Virus record (IMG/VR): IMGVR_UViG_3300037852_000077
Location: 1-46,389 of that record
Source: a virus
DNA length: 46,389 bases
Reading direction: 5' to 3' (one strand)
A model generated the notes under the pieces. That model was not told where the DNA came from. It worked only from the letters and a program-made list of their open reading frames with translations, and did no database searches. Made by a program: the position numbers and the translations under genes. This document shows, piece after piece, positions 1 through 13,800 of the stretch (within the stretch, counting starts at the first letter, position 1; every line of letters starts with the position of its first letter).

Positions 1-843
1 GCTGGAAACTTTGCTGCAGGGTTGGCGAGCGGCGGGTTGCAATCACTCATCGGCATAGCCGGGCGGCCGGCGGCAGCAGCGCAGGCGCAGCGGCAAGCCG
101 ATATCGAGAACATGCTTCTCTTGCACACGTTGCGCGGAAAGCCGCAGGCGAGCATCGACTCGGCAACCGGAAAACCGACATGGGCTTTCGAGACTGGCGA
201 GACGATGGGGACGGCGGGCCCGGTTCCGCGGCCAGGAGCGCGAGGCACGGTCGAGACGAAAGAGGTTACTGACGAATCTGGGGACACACATCAGATCGAG
301 CGAGATCCGACACAAAAGGATTGGCAGCCTTCGATGATGGATGAACCTACGCCGGCGACGTCCTTCAACAAACAGGGCATCGACATGCCGGCAAGCACGC
401 TGCGTGTCCCGGTCGTCAGCAAGAAGCAGCCGAAAGAGCCTAAGACAGAGGTTGGTTGGGGCAGCACCGATCCGAACGCAGAGAAGGGCGACACCGAAGA
501 GATGATGCTGGCGCAACCAGGGAAGAAACCGGTTCATCTTGGAATCTTCCGGCCAACGGCAGGCAGAACGGAAAGCAAGGCGGAAGCGGAAAAGCGGCAA
601 GTGAGCCACTTAGCGGTTCTTGCTCTGCAGGATGCTCATGCGCGAGCGAAGCCTAACGCCAAACCGGAGGATATCGTCAACGATGCGACAGAGGATTTCC
701 GCAAGAAATCTAACCAGAGCCCTGTTTTGGCTGATAGAGCTAATGCAGTCTCCTCCGCAATCCGTAACATCGGGCGCAACGTCACGGACAAGAATCAACT
801 CGGAGAGATTTTGGAGAAGTTAACTGAGGGACAAGGGAAGTGA
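1..843 (+). CDS. Hydrophilic phage protein, 5' end outside window
   Basis: The reading frame is open from the first base, so the gene probably begins upstream; the first in-window start is a TTG at 22 with no clear ribosome site. About 280 residues are visible. They are rich in Lys, Glu, Ala and Pro, with no membrane segment and no domain I recognise; the C-terminal part (from about 560) looks helical. The gene ends three bases before the next start. Its position just ahead of the giant virion-type gene suggests a structural or ejected protein, but that is inference from context only. Confidence 0.7.
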   Translation, partial: AGNFAAGLASGGLQSLIGIAGRPAAAAQAQRQADIENMLLLHTLRGKPQASIDSATGKPTWAFETGETMGTAGPVPRPGARGTVETKEVTDESGDTHQIERDPTQKDWQPSMMDEPTPATSFNKQGIDMPASTLRVPVVSKKQPKEPKTEVGWGSTDPNAEKGDTEEMMLAQPGKKPVHLGIFRPTAGRTESKAEAEKRQVSHLAVLALQDAHARAKPNAKPEDIVNDATEDFRKKSNQSPVLADRANAVSSAIRNIGRNVTDKNQLGEILEKLTEGQGK

Positions 844-845
844 AA

Positions 846-1853
846 ATGCCCTTCTTCAGATCGGTGAAGCAGGTACGGCCCGCGCAAAAGCCGCGGGGAA
901 GCGTATCGCAGTTCATCACCGAGAACTTCCGCCATTTCAATGCTCGAGAACTCCGGGAAGCCGCCGAGGCCTACAAGCGGCTGGTCGATTCAGGCGGCAA
1001 GATGTTTGTAACCGTTGCCGGCGCAATGTCCACCGGAGAACTCGGAATCTCTCTGGCGAAGATGATTCGAGAGGAGAAGGTTCACGCCATTTGCTGCACG
1101 GGCGCCAACCTCGAGGAAGACATTTTCAACCTGGTAGCACACTCTAAATACAAGGTAATTGCAGGCTACCGGCAGTTGGACAACGACGACGAGAAGAGCA
1201 TCCATGACGCCGATATGTCGCGTGTGACCGACACGCTCATTCCGGACAAGGCGGCCATGGACACCGTTTCGAAAGCCATCTTCGATATCTGGAAGCGGGC
1301 CGACAAGGAGGGCGAACGGTCGTTCCCGCACGAATACGTCTACCAGTTGTTCCATGAGAAGACCTTAGACTTTGACGCCGACCCAGAAGACAGTTGGGTT
1401 CTCGCCGCGCACCAGAAGAACCTGCCGCTGTTTGTTCCAGGATGGGAGGATTCGACGCTAGGGAACATGCTCGCGGGGATGCGGATAAAGGGCGAGATCA
1501 CTAAGCCGATCGTGAAGGACGGCATCGATTACATGATGGCTCTGGCGAAGTGGTACGAAGCGGAAAGCGGCGGGAAGGGCGTAGGGTTCTTCCAGATCGG
1601 AGGTGGAATTTCCGGCGACTTCTCGATATGCGTGGTTCCACTGCTGAAACTGGACTTGAAAAAGACCGTCCCGTTCTGGGCCTACTTCTGCCAGATCAGT
1701 GATTCACTTGCCAGCTATGGAGGGTATTCCGGAGCGCCACCGAACGAAAAGATCACTTGGGCGAAGATCGACAAGAGCACGCCAACATTTATGATTCAAT
1801 CGGACGCTTCGATCGTTGCACCGCTTATTTTTGCCTACGTTCTCGAGGAATGA
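846..1853 (+). CDS. Deoxyhypusine synthase-family protein
   Basis: This 335-residue protein matches the deoxyhypusine synthase (DHS) fold along its length. Visible family marks are VTVAGAMSTGELG (about 57-69), CTGANLEED (84-92), the GFFQIGGGISGD glycine loop (about 247-258), SGAPPNEKITWAKI with Lys-307 at the position of the catalytic lysine, and SDASIVAPLI near the C-terminus, which fits the NAD-binding end. Eukaryotic DHS transfers the butylamine group of spermidine to eIF5A. No eIF5A-like gene is seen here, and the His found after the GGG loop in the eukaryotic enzyme is replaced by ISGDF. Bacterial homologues of this type may make polyamines instead. I chose ATG 846 over GTG 840 because AAGGG then sits at normal spacing. 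Confidence 0.88.
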   Translation: MPFFRSVKQVRPAQKPRGSVSQFITENFRHFNARELREAAEAYKRLVDSGGKMFVTVAGAMSTGELGISLAKMIREEKVHAICCTGANLEEDIFNLVAHSKYKVIAGYRQLDNDDEKSIHDADMSRVTDTLIPDKAAMDTVSKAIFDIWKRADKEGERSFPHEYVYQLFHEKTLDFDADPEDSWVLAAHQKNLPLFVPGWEDSTLGNMLAGMRIKGEITKPIVKDGIDYMMALAKWYEAESGGKGVGFFQIGGGISGDFSICVVPLLKLDLKKTVPFWAYFCQISDSLASYGGYSGAPPNEKITWAKIDKSTPTFMIQSDASIVAPLIFAYVLEE

Positions 1854-1854
1854 T

Positions 1855-4800
1855 GTGCCGCCGACCGACACCGAGACGACAGAAACTCAGACGCAAGACC
1901 CGCTAGATGAGTACCTCGCGCTAAGGGATAAGACTGCTAAAAAGAAGTCTCCGAAGGAAGACCCAATCGCAGCCTACTTAGCTGCGCGGGAAGCAGACAC
2001 TAAAGCCACCGACAAGCGATCGGCTGAAGTAGAAGCCAAAGCCGCAGCAACGCCGGCGGCGGTTCCCGTTGTTTCCCAGAAGATGGAGGAGTCTCCTGCC
2101 GGCAAGGGATTCGCAGCAGCAGAGACCGCAGGACAGAAGATATTCGGTGAGCAGCCGACCCCGGCAACGGTTGCAGCTCGAGGACCGTCATCTCTATTCC
2201 AGACGACTCCTCCTGCTCCCCCGCCTCTCCCTCCAGAAACAGTAACCGAGCCGGTCAAGAGCATGGAGCAGATCGGGCGGGAGTCTCCGTTTGGAAAAGG
2301 GACGGCGCCGGCAGAGCTTCCGAAAGATGTTGCCGACCTGAAAGCCTCGATCGAGGATTCCTCGACCAAGATCAAAGGCACGCAGAACAGGTATCCGAGC
2401 GGCATTCCGCAGGAAATCTACCCCTGGTACAAGGACGAGGTTGCCAATCACAACCAGATGGTGGCGAGGTTTAACGACGCCATCAAGAAGCTGCCGCCAA
2501 GCCAGCGAGCCGAACAGAAGCAAACCCCTCTAAGCACCGCGCCGTTAAGTCTTTCGCAGCAAGCAGATCGGGTTGGTAAGCCGATGGTCCCCTTGACCGG
2601 TCCGCAGAAGCCGATAGACCTGACGAAATACCCGCGGAACATCTTCACAAACGACTTGGCTATTCCCGAACAGACTCCCGAGCAGGTGAAAGCTCAGAAC
2701 GCAGCCGAGGACGCGCAGCGAGCGCAAGACGATGCGTTGTCTCGAGGGAGGCCGGTATCCAGGACAGGCGTTCGCGGACTGCCGGTAACAAAGAAAGAGC
2801 TTGATGACGAGAAAGCGGGGATGGATGAGATCACGCGGGCACTCACGACGGGTTCGCGCAAGCTGCCGATTCCAGCGTTCACCGGTTTTCAGAAAGGGAC
2901 AGGTTTGCCGACCGGCGCTAGGGTGTCCAGTGTTGGCGAACTCGAGGACCTGACCGACGAATATCTCAGCCGTCCGGAGATCCCGAAGACTCGAGCTCAA
3001 GCGATGGCCGCGGGCATAACCTCGGACGCGGTGAAAACGCTGAATGATATGTTCCTGTCCCCTGTGGGCATCGTGGCGACGGGGACCGGGCTAGTGGCGG
3101 CGAACGCGCTGGCGAAAGCTGGACAAGCAGGAAAGGAAGCTCTCGAGCTAGGCGCCGAGTACCAGGCGATGAAGCGGGCCGGCGCGACCGCTGCGGAGCT
3201 TCTGGTACAGGAGGGAAAAATCCATCAGGCCATGCTGTCAGTGGCTAAAGCGCAAGGCGTGCTAAAGACCGCTGCAAGAGCCGGGCAAGTCGGTGGCGCG
3301 GCATTCGGCGCACAGGGCGCGAACGGGGTAATCGATGGAATCAAGGAGCAAGACACTTCGAAGATTCTCGGCGGGTTAGGGCAGATCATACTTGCCGGCG
3401 CCGGCGAGGCTGCACTTCACCGGGCGGGCGGGCTCGAGTCTGCGGTCGGTGGATCCGTCGAAGCGGAAGCGCACCGGCGATACCAAGAATCGTATAAACC
3501 TCCAGGGGACGACGACGACGACGAGCCACCGGGCGGGGGACCTCCTCCGGACGTACACGCGAAGCTGCTCGAGGACGAGCTGCACCGGGCGAAGGCCGAA
3601 CATTCGGCCAAAATCCTGGAAGATGCGGCTGCAGAGACCAGAAAAGCGGCTGGAATCGACACAGAGCCACCAGGAGAGCCGGAAAAACCTGCAAAGCTCA
3701 AGGTGCCAGTACGCGCCAAAAAGCCCGCCCTGCCTGCCCCTGTTGAGCCAGTTGGCACAAAAGAAGAGCCGGAATCCTCAAGTGAGGGAGAAAAACAGGA
3801 AAAAGCGGTTATTCACACGTTCCCAGGCGAAGAAGGAACTCAGTACGAAGTAGCGAAGGTCGATGGAGGGTTTTCGGTTTCTCTGCGTGACACGGAAGCC
3901 GGCGAGGTATTTCCGTCGCACCGCATTTACAAGACTGAAGAACAAGCGGTAGCTGCAGCAAAGGGCTTCGGAGAAAAATCGACGGGCGAAGAGGCTAAAA
4001 GAAAAGCCGCTGAACCTGAAGCGAAGGAACCAGAACTTTCCGGCGAAGATGCCGTCACGGCCAAAATCTATCAGGATGCGATCGACCACGACAACGAACT
4101 CCTCGCAAACGAAAAGCTAACTTGGGAGAAGCGCGAGAGGATTGTCGAGCATCGAGACAACTATCAAAAGGACTTGGACAAGATTCAAGGGAGGCGGGTT
4201 GAGGATGTCGGACCTCCAGAGTCGAAGGGAGAGCGCCGAGCGATCGAACCGGAAGCGGAAGGGAGGTTAGAGGAAGCCAAGAGAAAGCGTAAAGCGAATC
4301 AAATTGAATTCGAGAAGAAGGCCGGGCAACCAGAGGAAGAAGCCGCGCCGATAAAGCCAGGCGACAAGATCAAGATGCGCGGTGGCATGAGGCGCCGAAG
4401 CATCATGTCAGGCCTGCCGTTAACGGACGAGCCTAGACACCAGCCTGAAGCCACAGAGGCGAGCGCACAGCCGACCCCACCGCCGAGCGACCGCTGGACC
4501 GCCGACCGCGGTGCGATGCCGGGAGAACCCGAGCTATTCCTGGACGTTCCGGAGGACGGCGACACCGAGAAGGCCAAGGCTGCGATCATTCAGCGCGATC
4601 GGAAAGCGGGCCGTGCCACATGGGAACTCGTTCACATGGAGGGCGGCAAGCCAAAGAGCGGAGGGATGTTCAGCACGCCGCAAGAAGCCGCAGCTCGCGC
4701 CGAGAAACTGTACTCGCCACCAGAAAAGGAAGAACAGCCAGAGCACGTCCACAAAGAAGGCGACCGCGTAACGTGGACGGGCCCAAAGGGCGAGAAACTC

Positions 4801-7800
4801 AGTGGACAGATTCGGTCGATCGAACCACATCAGAAAACTGGACCGGATGACCTGCGGAAGCCGTTAGCGTCGATCACCGTCGATCAGCAAGCAGTGATGC
4901 GGATTCCTGGACGCAAGGGCGGCGTGCCGATCGGGCGCGTCGAGATGGTCCCTCTCGAGAAACTCAGTCCTGAAGGCGCACCGGAGAAGGCCGAGGCTGC
5001 TACCGAATCTGAAAAGAAGCCGGTCGTTCCGTTCTCAAAGCCTCGCCAGGAGGACGAAAGAGAACGAGCAAGAGGAATCATTGAGGACTTCGTTGCTAAG
5101 TGGGATAGAGAATTCAAAGAGTGGCAAGAGAGCGGTGGACGTGGAGAACCTCCTCCAAAACCTTTCCAACTAGAGCATCCTCCGGAAGATATTGGCGTTT
5201 TCCAGTACATCAAGACGTTGCCAAAACACGTGCAGGAGTATGCCCGCAAGTTTTACAAAGCCTACAGAGATGAGGGAGTGGCGGCTGGACAGGAGGTTGA
5301 CCCGAGAGACTATGGGATATCTGGCGAAGAAGCGGAGGAACTCGACGGCATACTAAAGCAGCTCACCAAGCCAGGGAAAGCCGCGCCAGAGGAAGAGCCA
5401 CCGGAGACAGAACCGGAACCAGAGAAGGCTGCCGAACCTGAAAAAAAAGCGGTCGTTCCGTTCTCGAAGCCAGCAGAAGCGGAGGCGCCGGCTAAGTTTC
5501 AAGAAGGCGACTTAGTACGGCTGACTGACGAACCGCACAAAGCTGGAACACTCACACGTTTGAGCAAGACTGCGGCGGTAGTCAAACTCGAAAACGGAAA
5601 CACCGTCTATGTTCATCCAGACAGAATCGAACTGCGTGGGAAGCCAGCGGAGAAACAGAGGTACGTGGTTTCGAAGGCTGGAATGAAGCCGGGCATGTGG
5701 AAGATCATAGATACCACAGACGGCACTACAGTCCGTTCAGGGCTCGAGAGCAAGGCCGGCGCGGAAGCGATTGCTGCCGGCATGAAGTCTGAGGATCAAC
5801 ATATCTCAGGAGCAACGCCGTCAGGGGCAATCACTCCTCGCGTTCCACTATCAACGGTAAAGCCGCAAAACAGACCGCATATGGTTGTCCGTGAGGTACG
5901 CGACCGCGACGACAAATTGCTTGGATACGAGTATTTCCCATACGACGGAACGCCAGAGGACGCGCTTGCGAAAGCAGAGTTAGTCACCACGCAGATGTGG
6001 GAGAAGTACCCGGACGCCTCCAACATGGGCAGCCGTATTCTCGCAACAGGTAAAGACGGCAAACCGCTTTACGTTATGTCTCCCAATTTGCAACACGTCG
6101 CAGAGATGGGGACGCCGACAGCGAACTACATCCAGACTGGTGAAGGTGAACCGCCGGCTGAAATGAAGGCCAGTTACGAGGCAGCAAAGAAAGCAGGCGA
6201 TGAAGCCGCCGGTAAGGCTCTTTGGTGGAGAAAGCCTCTTCCGAAGCTAGACGCAGACACCGAATACAAACTCCTGAAATTGATACACCCGAAGGAGGGA
6301 CAGGTCGGAGCTGCCGAGCTAAGGAGAAGGTACAGAATTAACTACGGAGAGACGATAGATCAGGGCATTGTTGCTCAGTTCCTTAAAGAGCAAGAAGGAT
6401 TGACACAAACTGGCGCAGGTGCCAAACTCCCGACCAAGAGCTTTGCTCCGCAGGTAATCGCTGACTCAAGCGGAAAATGGAGCGGGAACGCAGTCAGCTT
6501 TCCTACGGAACAGGAAGCCCAGGATTACGTCAACGACCTTAAAAGCCGTTGGATGGCCGTCCGTGACACTCGCGTAGTTGAGCAGGACGTTCCGGCTACT
6601 CATTCCTTTGCGAATGGCAAGCTGGAAATAGTCAAACCGGAGGAAGCCGATGCCGCCACCGCCGATCAAGCCGCCGACCGAGAAGGAACTGGACGAGATA
6701 GTGGTTCAGCCGAGCCTGCTCGAGTCGGTGAAGAGCCATTGGAAGGAGAATCTCCCGCAGCTATATCGGGCGTACCAGAAGAACAGGACGCTGGAGGCGA
6801 AGGCGAAGAGGGCGGTGCAGGAGGCGAAGTATCTGGCGGCGAGCCTGGTGGCGCAGGGACAGGAATGGTCCGAGGCGTGGATGACAGCCTCGAGGGAGAA
6901 GATGTACCTGGAACCAGAGGAAAGCCAGGAAGAGCAGGAATCAGCAGAGTAAACCCGTCAGACGGTCCTCAAGGCAATTTCTACCACATCACAGAAGGCG
7001 ACCAGCTAGGGCAAGCCGGCCTGAAGCAGAAGTTCAAAGACAACGTAACGGCAATCAAACTATTGCAATCTCTCGAAGCCGATAACCGGCTGGCGACCAC
7101 CGCGGAGCAAGCCATTCTTGTGAAGTACGTAGGATGGGGCGGCCTATCGGCGGTCTTCAAACCATGGGAAGACCGGCAGTGGACGAAAGAATCCGAGCAG
7201 CTCAAGGAATTGCTTCCCGAGGACGAGTGGGAGGCGGCCAGCGGCAGCACGCAGTTTGCCCATTACACCTCGCTCGAAGTGATTCAAGGGATGTGGGGCG
7301 CACTCCAGCGCATGGGGTTTGCGGGCGGGCGCGTCCTGGAAGATGCTGCCGGGGTTGGACACTTCATTGGCGGTGCTCCGATCGAGGTGGCGGCTAGGTC
7401 GAAGTGGGCCGCGGTTGAGATCGACCCTCTCTCGGCACGCATCGCGCAGCAACTCTACCAGCCGGTCAAGGTCTTCAATAGCCCGTTTGAGAAGGTATCG
7501 TTCCCAAACAACTTCTTTGACGTGAACATTACGAACGTTCCATTCTCCACAACCTCGCCGGCAGACCCCAAGTACGACAAGTACGGGTTGAACCTGCACA
7601 ACTATTTCATCGTGCGCGGGCTAGACCTGCTACGTCCTGGCGGCGTGATGGCCGTTATCACGTCCCGCGGCACGATGGATTCCGGCAGCAAGCACCGCGA
7701 ACTGATGGCCGATCGCGCCGACCTCCTGGATGCGGTGCGCCTGCCCAAGACAGCGTTCAAAGGAAACGCAAACACCGAGGTTGTCACGGACATTTTGATA

Positions 7801-10800
7801 TTCCGGAAGCGGGCGCCGGGAGAGCCGAAAGGGGGCGAAGACTTTCAAAAAACCGTCCGTATGAAGATTGAGGCAGACGGAAGTACGAGCGTGGTTCCTG
7901 TTCGCGCAGAACGGGCCGACTTCTCTCTGAATGAATTTTTCCTGAAGCATCCGGAGAAGATTCTTGGGAAGCAGGGCAGAAGCGGGACGATGTACGGACC
8001 AGATCAATACTCCGTCGAACCTAACACCGCCACACCTCTCAAAGACCAGATAGCCGCGAACCTGAAGCCTCCAGAAGATTCTTTTAAGGAAGCCTCTAAA
8101 TCGCAGTCCTTGAGGCTTGAAGCCGTTCTGTCAGCGGAGCGCCAGGCCGAAATAAAAGCCAAACCGGATGCTTTTCACATTGAGGGCGACAAGCTCTACC
8201 AGAACACGGCAGAGAATCTGCTGACCATAACCTCGATCGGAGAAATTATTGCGACTCCGCGGGCAGAATGGGTATACGCGCTAAAGCCCGTCGACGTCAG
8301 TCCGCCAGTGTTTCGCAAGATCAAGAGTGCTCTTGGCGTGCGCGATGCTGTGCGATCGGTGATGCTGGCGGAAGCTGGTGGCAAGCCAAAGGAAGAGGTT
8401 GACGCGCTACGCAAGCAGCTCAACAAAACCTATGACAAGCACGTTGCCACCTATGGACCAACCGGCGATGTGTCGAACACTAAGCAGCTCATCAATGACC
8501 CCGACTATCCGCTGCTACTCTCTCTCGAGTCTTACGACCCGAAGACGAATACCTACGCAAAATCTGCCGATATTTTCACGAAGCCGACCGTGCGACCGGA
8601 GATGGAAGTTCATCCGGAGAATCCTCGAGACGCCATGCTGGTTTCAATGAACGAGCGGAACGGCATTGATATCCCATTCATGGCGAAATCGATCGGGCAG
8701 ACCGAGGATTACGTCATCAACGACCTGGTTGGACATGACCTCATCTACAAAAACCCTGAAGGCGGGTGGGAGGACGCACCGAGCTATCTATCAGGAAAAG
8801 TTAGATGGAAGCTCAAGGCGGCAGAGACCGCAGCAAAATTCGATCAGAGTTTACAGCGTAACATTGACGCGCTTAAAGCCGTTCAGCCTCGAGAAAAAGG
8901 ACCTAACGATATCACCGTGAAATTGGGCACCCCTTGGATGCCCGTAGCAGACATTGAGCAGTTCATCAGAGAAACGCTCGATATCGGATACCGGAATGTG
9001 TCGGTAAGACACCCCAAAGGCCTACCGCTTTGGACCGTTGAGCACGTAGACAGGCACACTTCGGTAACGAACAGCAACACCCACGGAATCCAGGATGAGG
9101 GAGGGACCGATATTCTGTGGGGCACGGAACTGGTTGAGCTTGCGCTGAATCAGAAGGATCCTCGCGTCTTTACCGGCAAGGGAGAGGACCGGGCATTTAG
9201 CCCAGAACTGACCGAGCGTGCTCGAGAAAAGATGGGAATACTTCAAGACAGATTCAAACAGTGGGTTTGGAAGGAAGAGCCGCGAACTACTCGCTTGATG
9301 AAGTATTACAACGAGAACATCAACAACGTCGCAGAGCGGAAATACGATGGCTCGCACCTGACGATTCCGAGCATGGCTATGGGGACGACCATGCGAGCGC
9401 ACGGAAAGAATGCCGTGTGGCGCATCCTACAGTCTCCCAACACGCTGTTGGCGCATGAAGTGGGCAGCGGCAAGACCATGATTCTGCTTGGAGCAGCTCT
9501 CGAGGCCAAGCGTCTCGGAAAGTGGAAGAAGCCGATGCTGGCGGCCCACAACGCTACCATGGAGCAATACCGGACTCTGATTCCGCAGGCATTCCCTACT
9601 GCTAAGGTTCTAGTGACCAGGCCAGAAGACTTTACGAGAGACAACCGGCGCCGGCTGCTTGCGCGGATAGCGACTGGCGATTGGGATGCGGTCATCATGG
9701 CTCATTCCCAGATACCGAAGCTGCCGGTATCGGAAACCGGCCTGCGTAAATTCATGGGAGACGAGATCGAACGTCTAAAGGGCTTCTTGCGGAAGGTGCA
9801 GATGGAAGAAGCCTCGGCGCGTGGTGGTGGGCCAGCACCGCGCAAGAAGAGCCAAACCGTGAAGCAGCTTGAAGCAGCAATCGACAAAGCCGAAGCTCGA
9901 ATGAATAAGAAGATCCATGAACATAGGTCAGATCCCACAGTGACATTCGAAGAGACCGGCATCGACGCGATTCTAGTGGACGAGTCTCAAGAGTTTAAGA
10001 ACTTGATGTATGCCACCAGAATGACCAGGGTGAAAGGCCTCGGAAACACCGATGGTAGCGATCGAGCATTCGACCTGTACGCGAAGATTCGCGTCATCCA
10101 GGGTATGAACAACGGCGGCGGGGTTGTCTTCGCCAGCGGAACGCCGGTCAGCAACACAATGGCGGAAATCTACAACCTTCAGCGGTATCTCTCTCAGGCC
10201 GACCTCGAGGAGATGGAGATAGATCACTTCGATAGTTGGGCTGCTCAATTCGGAGAACTGAGAACCGATTGGGAGACTTCTCCTAGCGACCCGACCAACA
10301 TTCAGGCCGTGACCAGGTTTGCCCGCCTGCAGAACGGCCAAGAACTCTACAACCACACAGCCCCTTTCATGGATGTGGTGTTCTCGAAAGACATTCCGGG
10401 GATTGTACTGCCCAAAAACAATGCACAGGAAATGGTGGTGCCGAGCTATAAGGAACTCGAGGACTACAACAAAGACATTACGGAGAGAGCGAAGGCCGTA
10501 AAAACCGGCCAAGTAGACCCCAAAGACGACAACATGCTCAAGATTACGAGCAATGGGAGTGCCGCGGCGATCGACATGCGGTTCGTTGATCCTGGCAGCG
10601 GCGTGAACCCCGCGTCGAAGCTCTACCATGTAGCTCTCGACGTTTACAAAAGCTGGAAAGCCTCCACGGCTATTAAGGGTGTGCAGCTAATTTGCCTAGA
10701 TCTTGGAGTACCCGGCACTAGGAACGTGATGGCCGGCGAGGAAAAGTTTGGAGCGTACAAGTGGTTGCGCGAGCACCTTATTTCTATGGGCATTCCGGGA

Positions 10801-13800
10801 GATGAAATTTCCTGGATTCAGAAGCACAACAAGCCGGAAGCCAAGCAGCAAATGATACGAGATACGAACTCGGGGAAGATTCGGGTACTGATTGGCTCGA
10901 CCGACAAGATGGGAGTCGGACTGAACGTCCAGGAACGACTTATCGGCGGCCATCACGTCGATATCAAATGGCGCCCAAGCGATGCCATCCAGCGAGAAGG
11001 GCGGTGGATACGCCAAGGAAACAAGAATTCGGAGGTGTTCACGAAGTATTGGACCGCGGCAAAGAGTCTCGATTCTTACAAGTACAGCACTCTGGCCGCA
11101 AAAATTTCGTTCATCAACGACTTTTTGAGAGGAGGAATAACAGCGTCAGACGTGGACGACATTAGCGGAGAGACTCTGACCTATGGACTCATAGCCGCAG
11201 CGACCACCGGCAAGACGGAAATCGTTGAATTGGCGAAAACTCAGGCCGAGATTCGCAAGCTAGAGCGTTCCCGGTATGCCGCAGCGACGGAGTTGGCCGG
11301 CACCAAACAGAAACTCGCGCACAGCAAGGCCAGGTTGATAGCGACGAACGAAGAGATTCAACAGGCCAAGACTGAAGTGGAATCCGCGCTGAAGCTCTAC
11401 GACCCTGAAAACTTTCAGATCACACTAAACGGCAAGCTCTACAGCGACAAGGAGGAAGCCACCAAGATTTTGCAAAAAGCCGTGTTAACGCTGAAAGACA
11501 AACACGTTGTAGGCACGCACATCATTGGCTCGTACTTGGGCGTGCCGATCACTTACTCTGCGGTTGGAGGAGAGAAAGGTTTCTATCAGTACGATGTCAA
11601 AACTCCTCGACGTATCGTGTCGATCGAGACCCACTTCGGGGGTGTAACCGCTGACCCCATCGCCAGCGTTGTTTACGGAGTAGTGCGAGCCCCGCAAAGT
11701 GACCTCGAGAGAGACATTTCAGAGAGGAATACCCTCAAGGCAGACATTCCCAAACTTGAGGAAGCGGAGAAGACGATCGAATTTCCGCCAGAGAAGGTCA
11801 AGAAACTCGAAGAACTGGTTAAGAAGGAGCGAGGGCTACTCCAGACGTTAGGGTTACTCGATAACGACAACCAAGCGGCGGGCGCAATCGCCAGCGGGAA
11901 CTCCGATGTAACTGTCACCGGGGCAGAAGGAGACAAAAAGGAGGAGGGAGAAGAAGACGAGGAGGGCGCAGTAGGCGCACCGGAAGGCGAACCCGAACCT
12001 CCCGACAAGCCAGAGCTTGGCGCCGGCAACAAGATTGCCACCCTAGAAGCTAAAGAAGCAGCCGAAAAGGATTTCCGTAAGAGGATGGGGGAATCACGCG
12101 CCGGCATCGATCCACACATGGTCAAGGACCTGGTGGTAATCGGTAGCTTCTATCTCGAGGCGGGCATCAGGGATTTCGCCAGTTGGGCCGACAAGATGCG
12201 GGCGCACTTCCGCAAGACCAGAGACCCCCAGAAGTTTGAACCGCACCTGCAGCCAATCTACGAGCAGGCGATCAAGGCCATCAACAAGCAGAAGCCGGGA
12301 TTCGCGGCCAACATCCGTCTTTCGAACCTCCGGACCTCGGACCAGGTAAAGGAACTGATTCGAGAGACCGCACGCTCCGCTGCCGGCCGAATCGAGGGGC
12401 AACGCCGCGGCGAGGTGCCGTTCGCGCAAACCAAGGCCATGGCTCGAGAGCTAATCCGCGAAGGGCACATGACCGAGAAGGACCTCATCGACATGAAGAA
12501 GGGGACGGCGCTAAACGATGCCGAGCTAAAGGCTGCCCGTTCCATCCTGGTGTCGGTGAGCGAGGACCGCGCCAAAGCTCTGGATGAATTCCGGAAGGAC
12601 GACAGCAAGGAGAACCTGCTCCGGGTTATGGAAGTGGTTGAACGTCAGCGGGCCGTCCAGGCTGCCGTCAGTGGCGCCACCGCGGAAGCTGGCCGAGCTC
12701 TGAACAGCATGAAGATAGCCGCCGAGGCGCTGAAGTCTCGATCGGCACGCGATAAGGCGCTGGACGAGCTAGGCGGGGACATTACCGAGGAGATGATTCG
12801 CAGGCTCGCGCAGATCCCGCCAGATGACTTCATCGCCATGAACAAGTTTGTCCGGGACCACACCAAGTTTACGACCATTGAGAAGCTGAATTCCTACTGG
12901 ATAGCGAACATCCTCTCCGGTTGGCAGACTCACGCTCGAGTCGCGTTCTCTAACATCGTGTGGGCGACCACGCAGCTAGGCATCCGTCCCCTCCGCGGGT
13001 TGATTGACGCGCCGGTATCGCGCCTGATGGGTACCGAGCGCAAATACTATGCCGGGGAAACCCTGCCGGCCATGGTTGGATGGTTTGAGGGGATTCCTGA
13101 AGGACTGCGGAAAGCCATCTTTATCATGCAGCACGGCTACAACCTTGACGACACCTCGGGCGAGATCGTTACCGACGTCAAGGCACCGCGGTATTACGAA
13201 TTCCCTGGCGGGCTGAAGAACCCGTTCAACTATCCGGGCCGGGCGCTAATGGCCGCGCACAACCTTTTCCGCGTGACGAGTCTCGAGAGCGAACTGGCTG
13301 CGATTGCAGCTCGAAAGGCAATCCGGAGCGGCGGCGTCAGTCCGACATTGGGCCAAAGCCGTTACCAAAAGCAATATGCCCGCGAGCGAGCGAATCCGGA
13401 AGTGGAAGACGTGGAAGCAGCACAGAAGTTTGCGCGGTACACCGCGTTCCTGGATAAGCCGGATAAGTTCTCTCAGTTGATGATTCGCATACGGGAATGG
13501 CGAGTGCCCGAGAACTACGCTGCGATCGGAGGAGTGAAGCCGCTGCGGTTTGTGGTGCCGTTCATCAATCTGCCTTGGAACGTCTTGAAGGCAGGCGTGG
13601 AGGTAACACCTGCAGGCGCACTCAAGTTCTTGTCGAAAGATGCCCGCAACCAGCCAGGCAAGGCAGCCGACATTATTTCGAAGGCGCTATTCGGTGCTGC
13701 CGTGATGGGTGCCGCGGCCATCCTGGCTATGAACGGGAAGCTAACCGGGCCTGCTCCAAAAGACCCAGGCAAGAGGGAGGAATTCTACCGGCTTGGGAAA

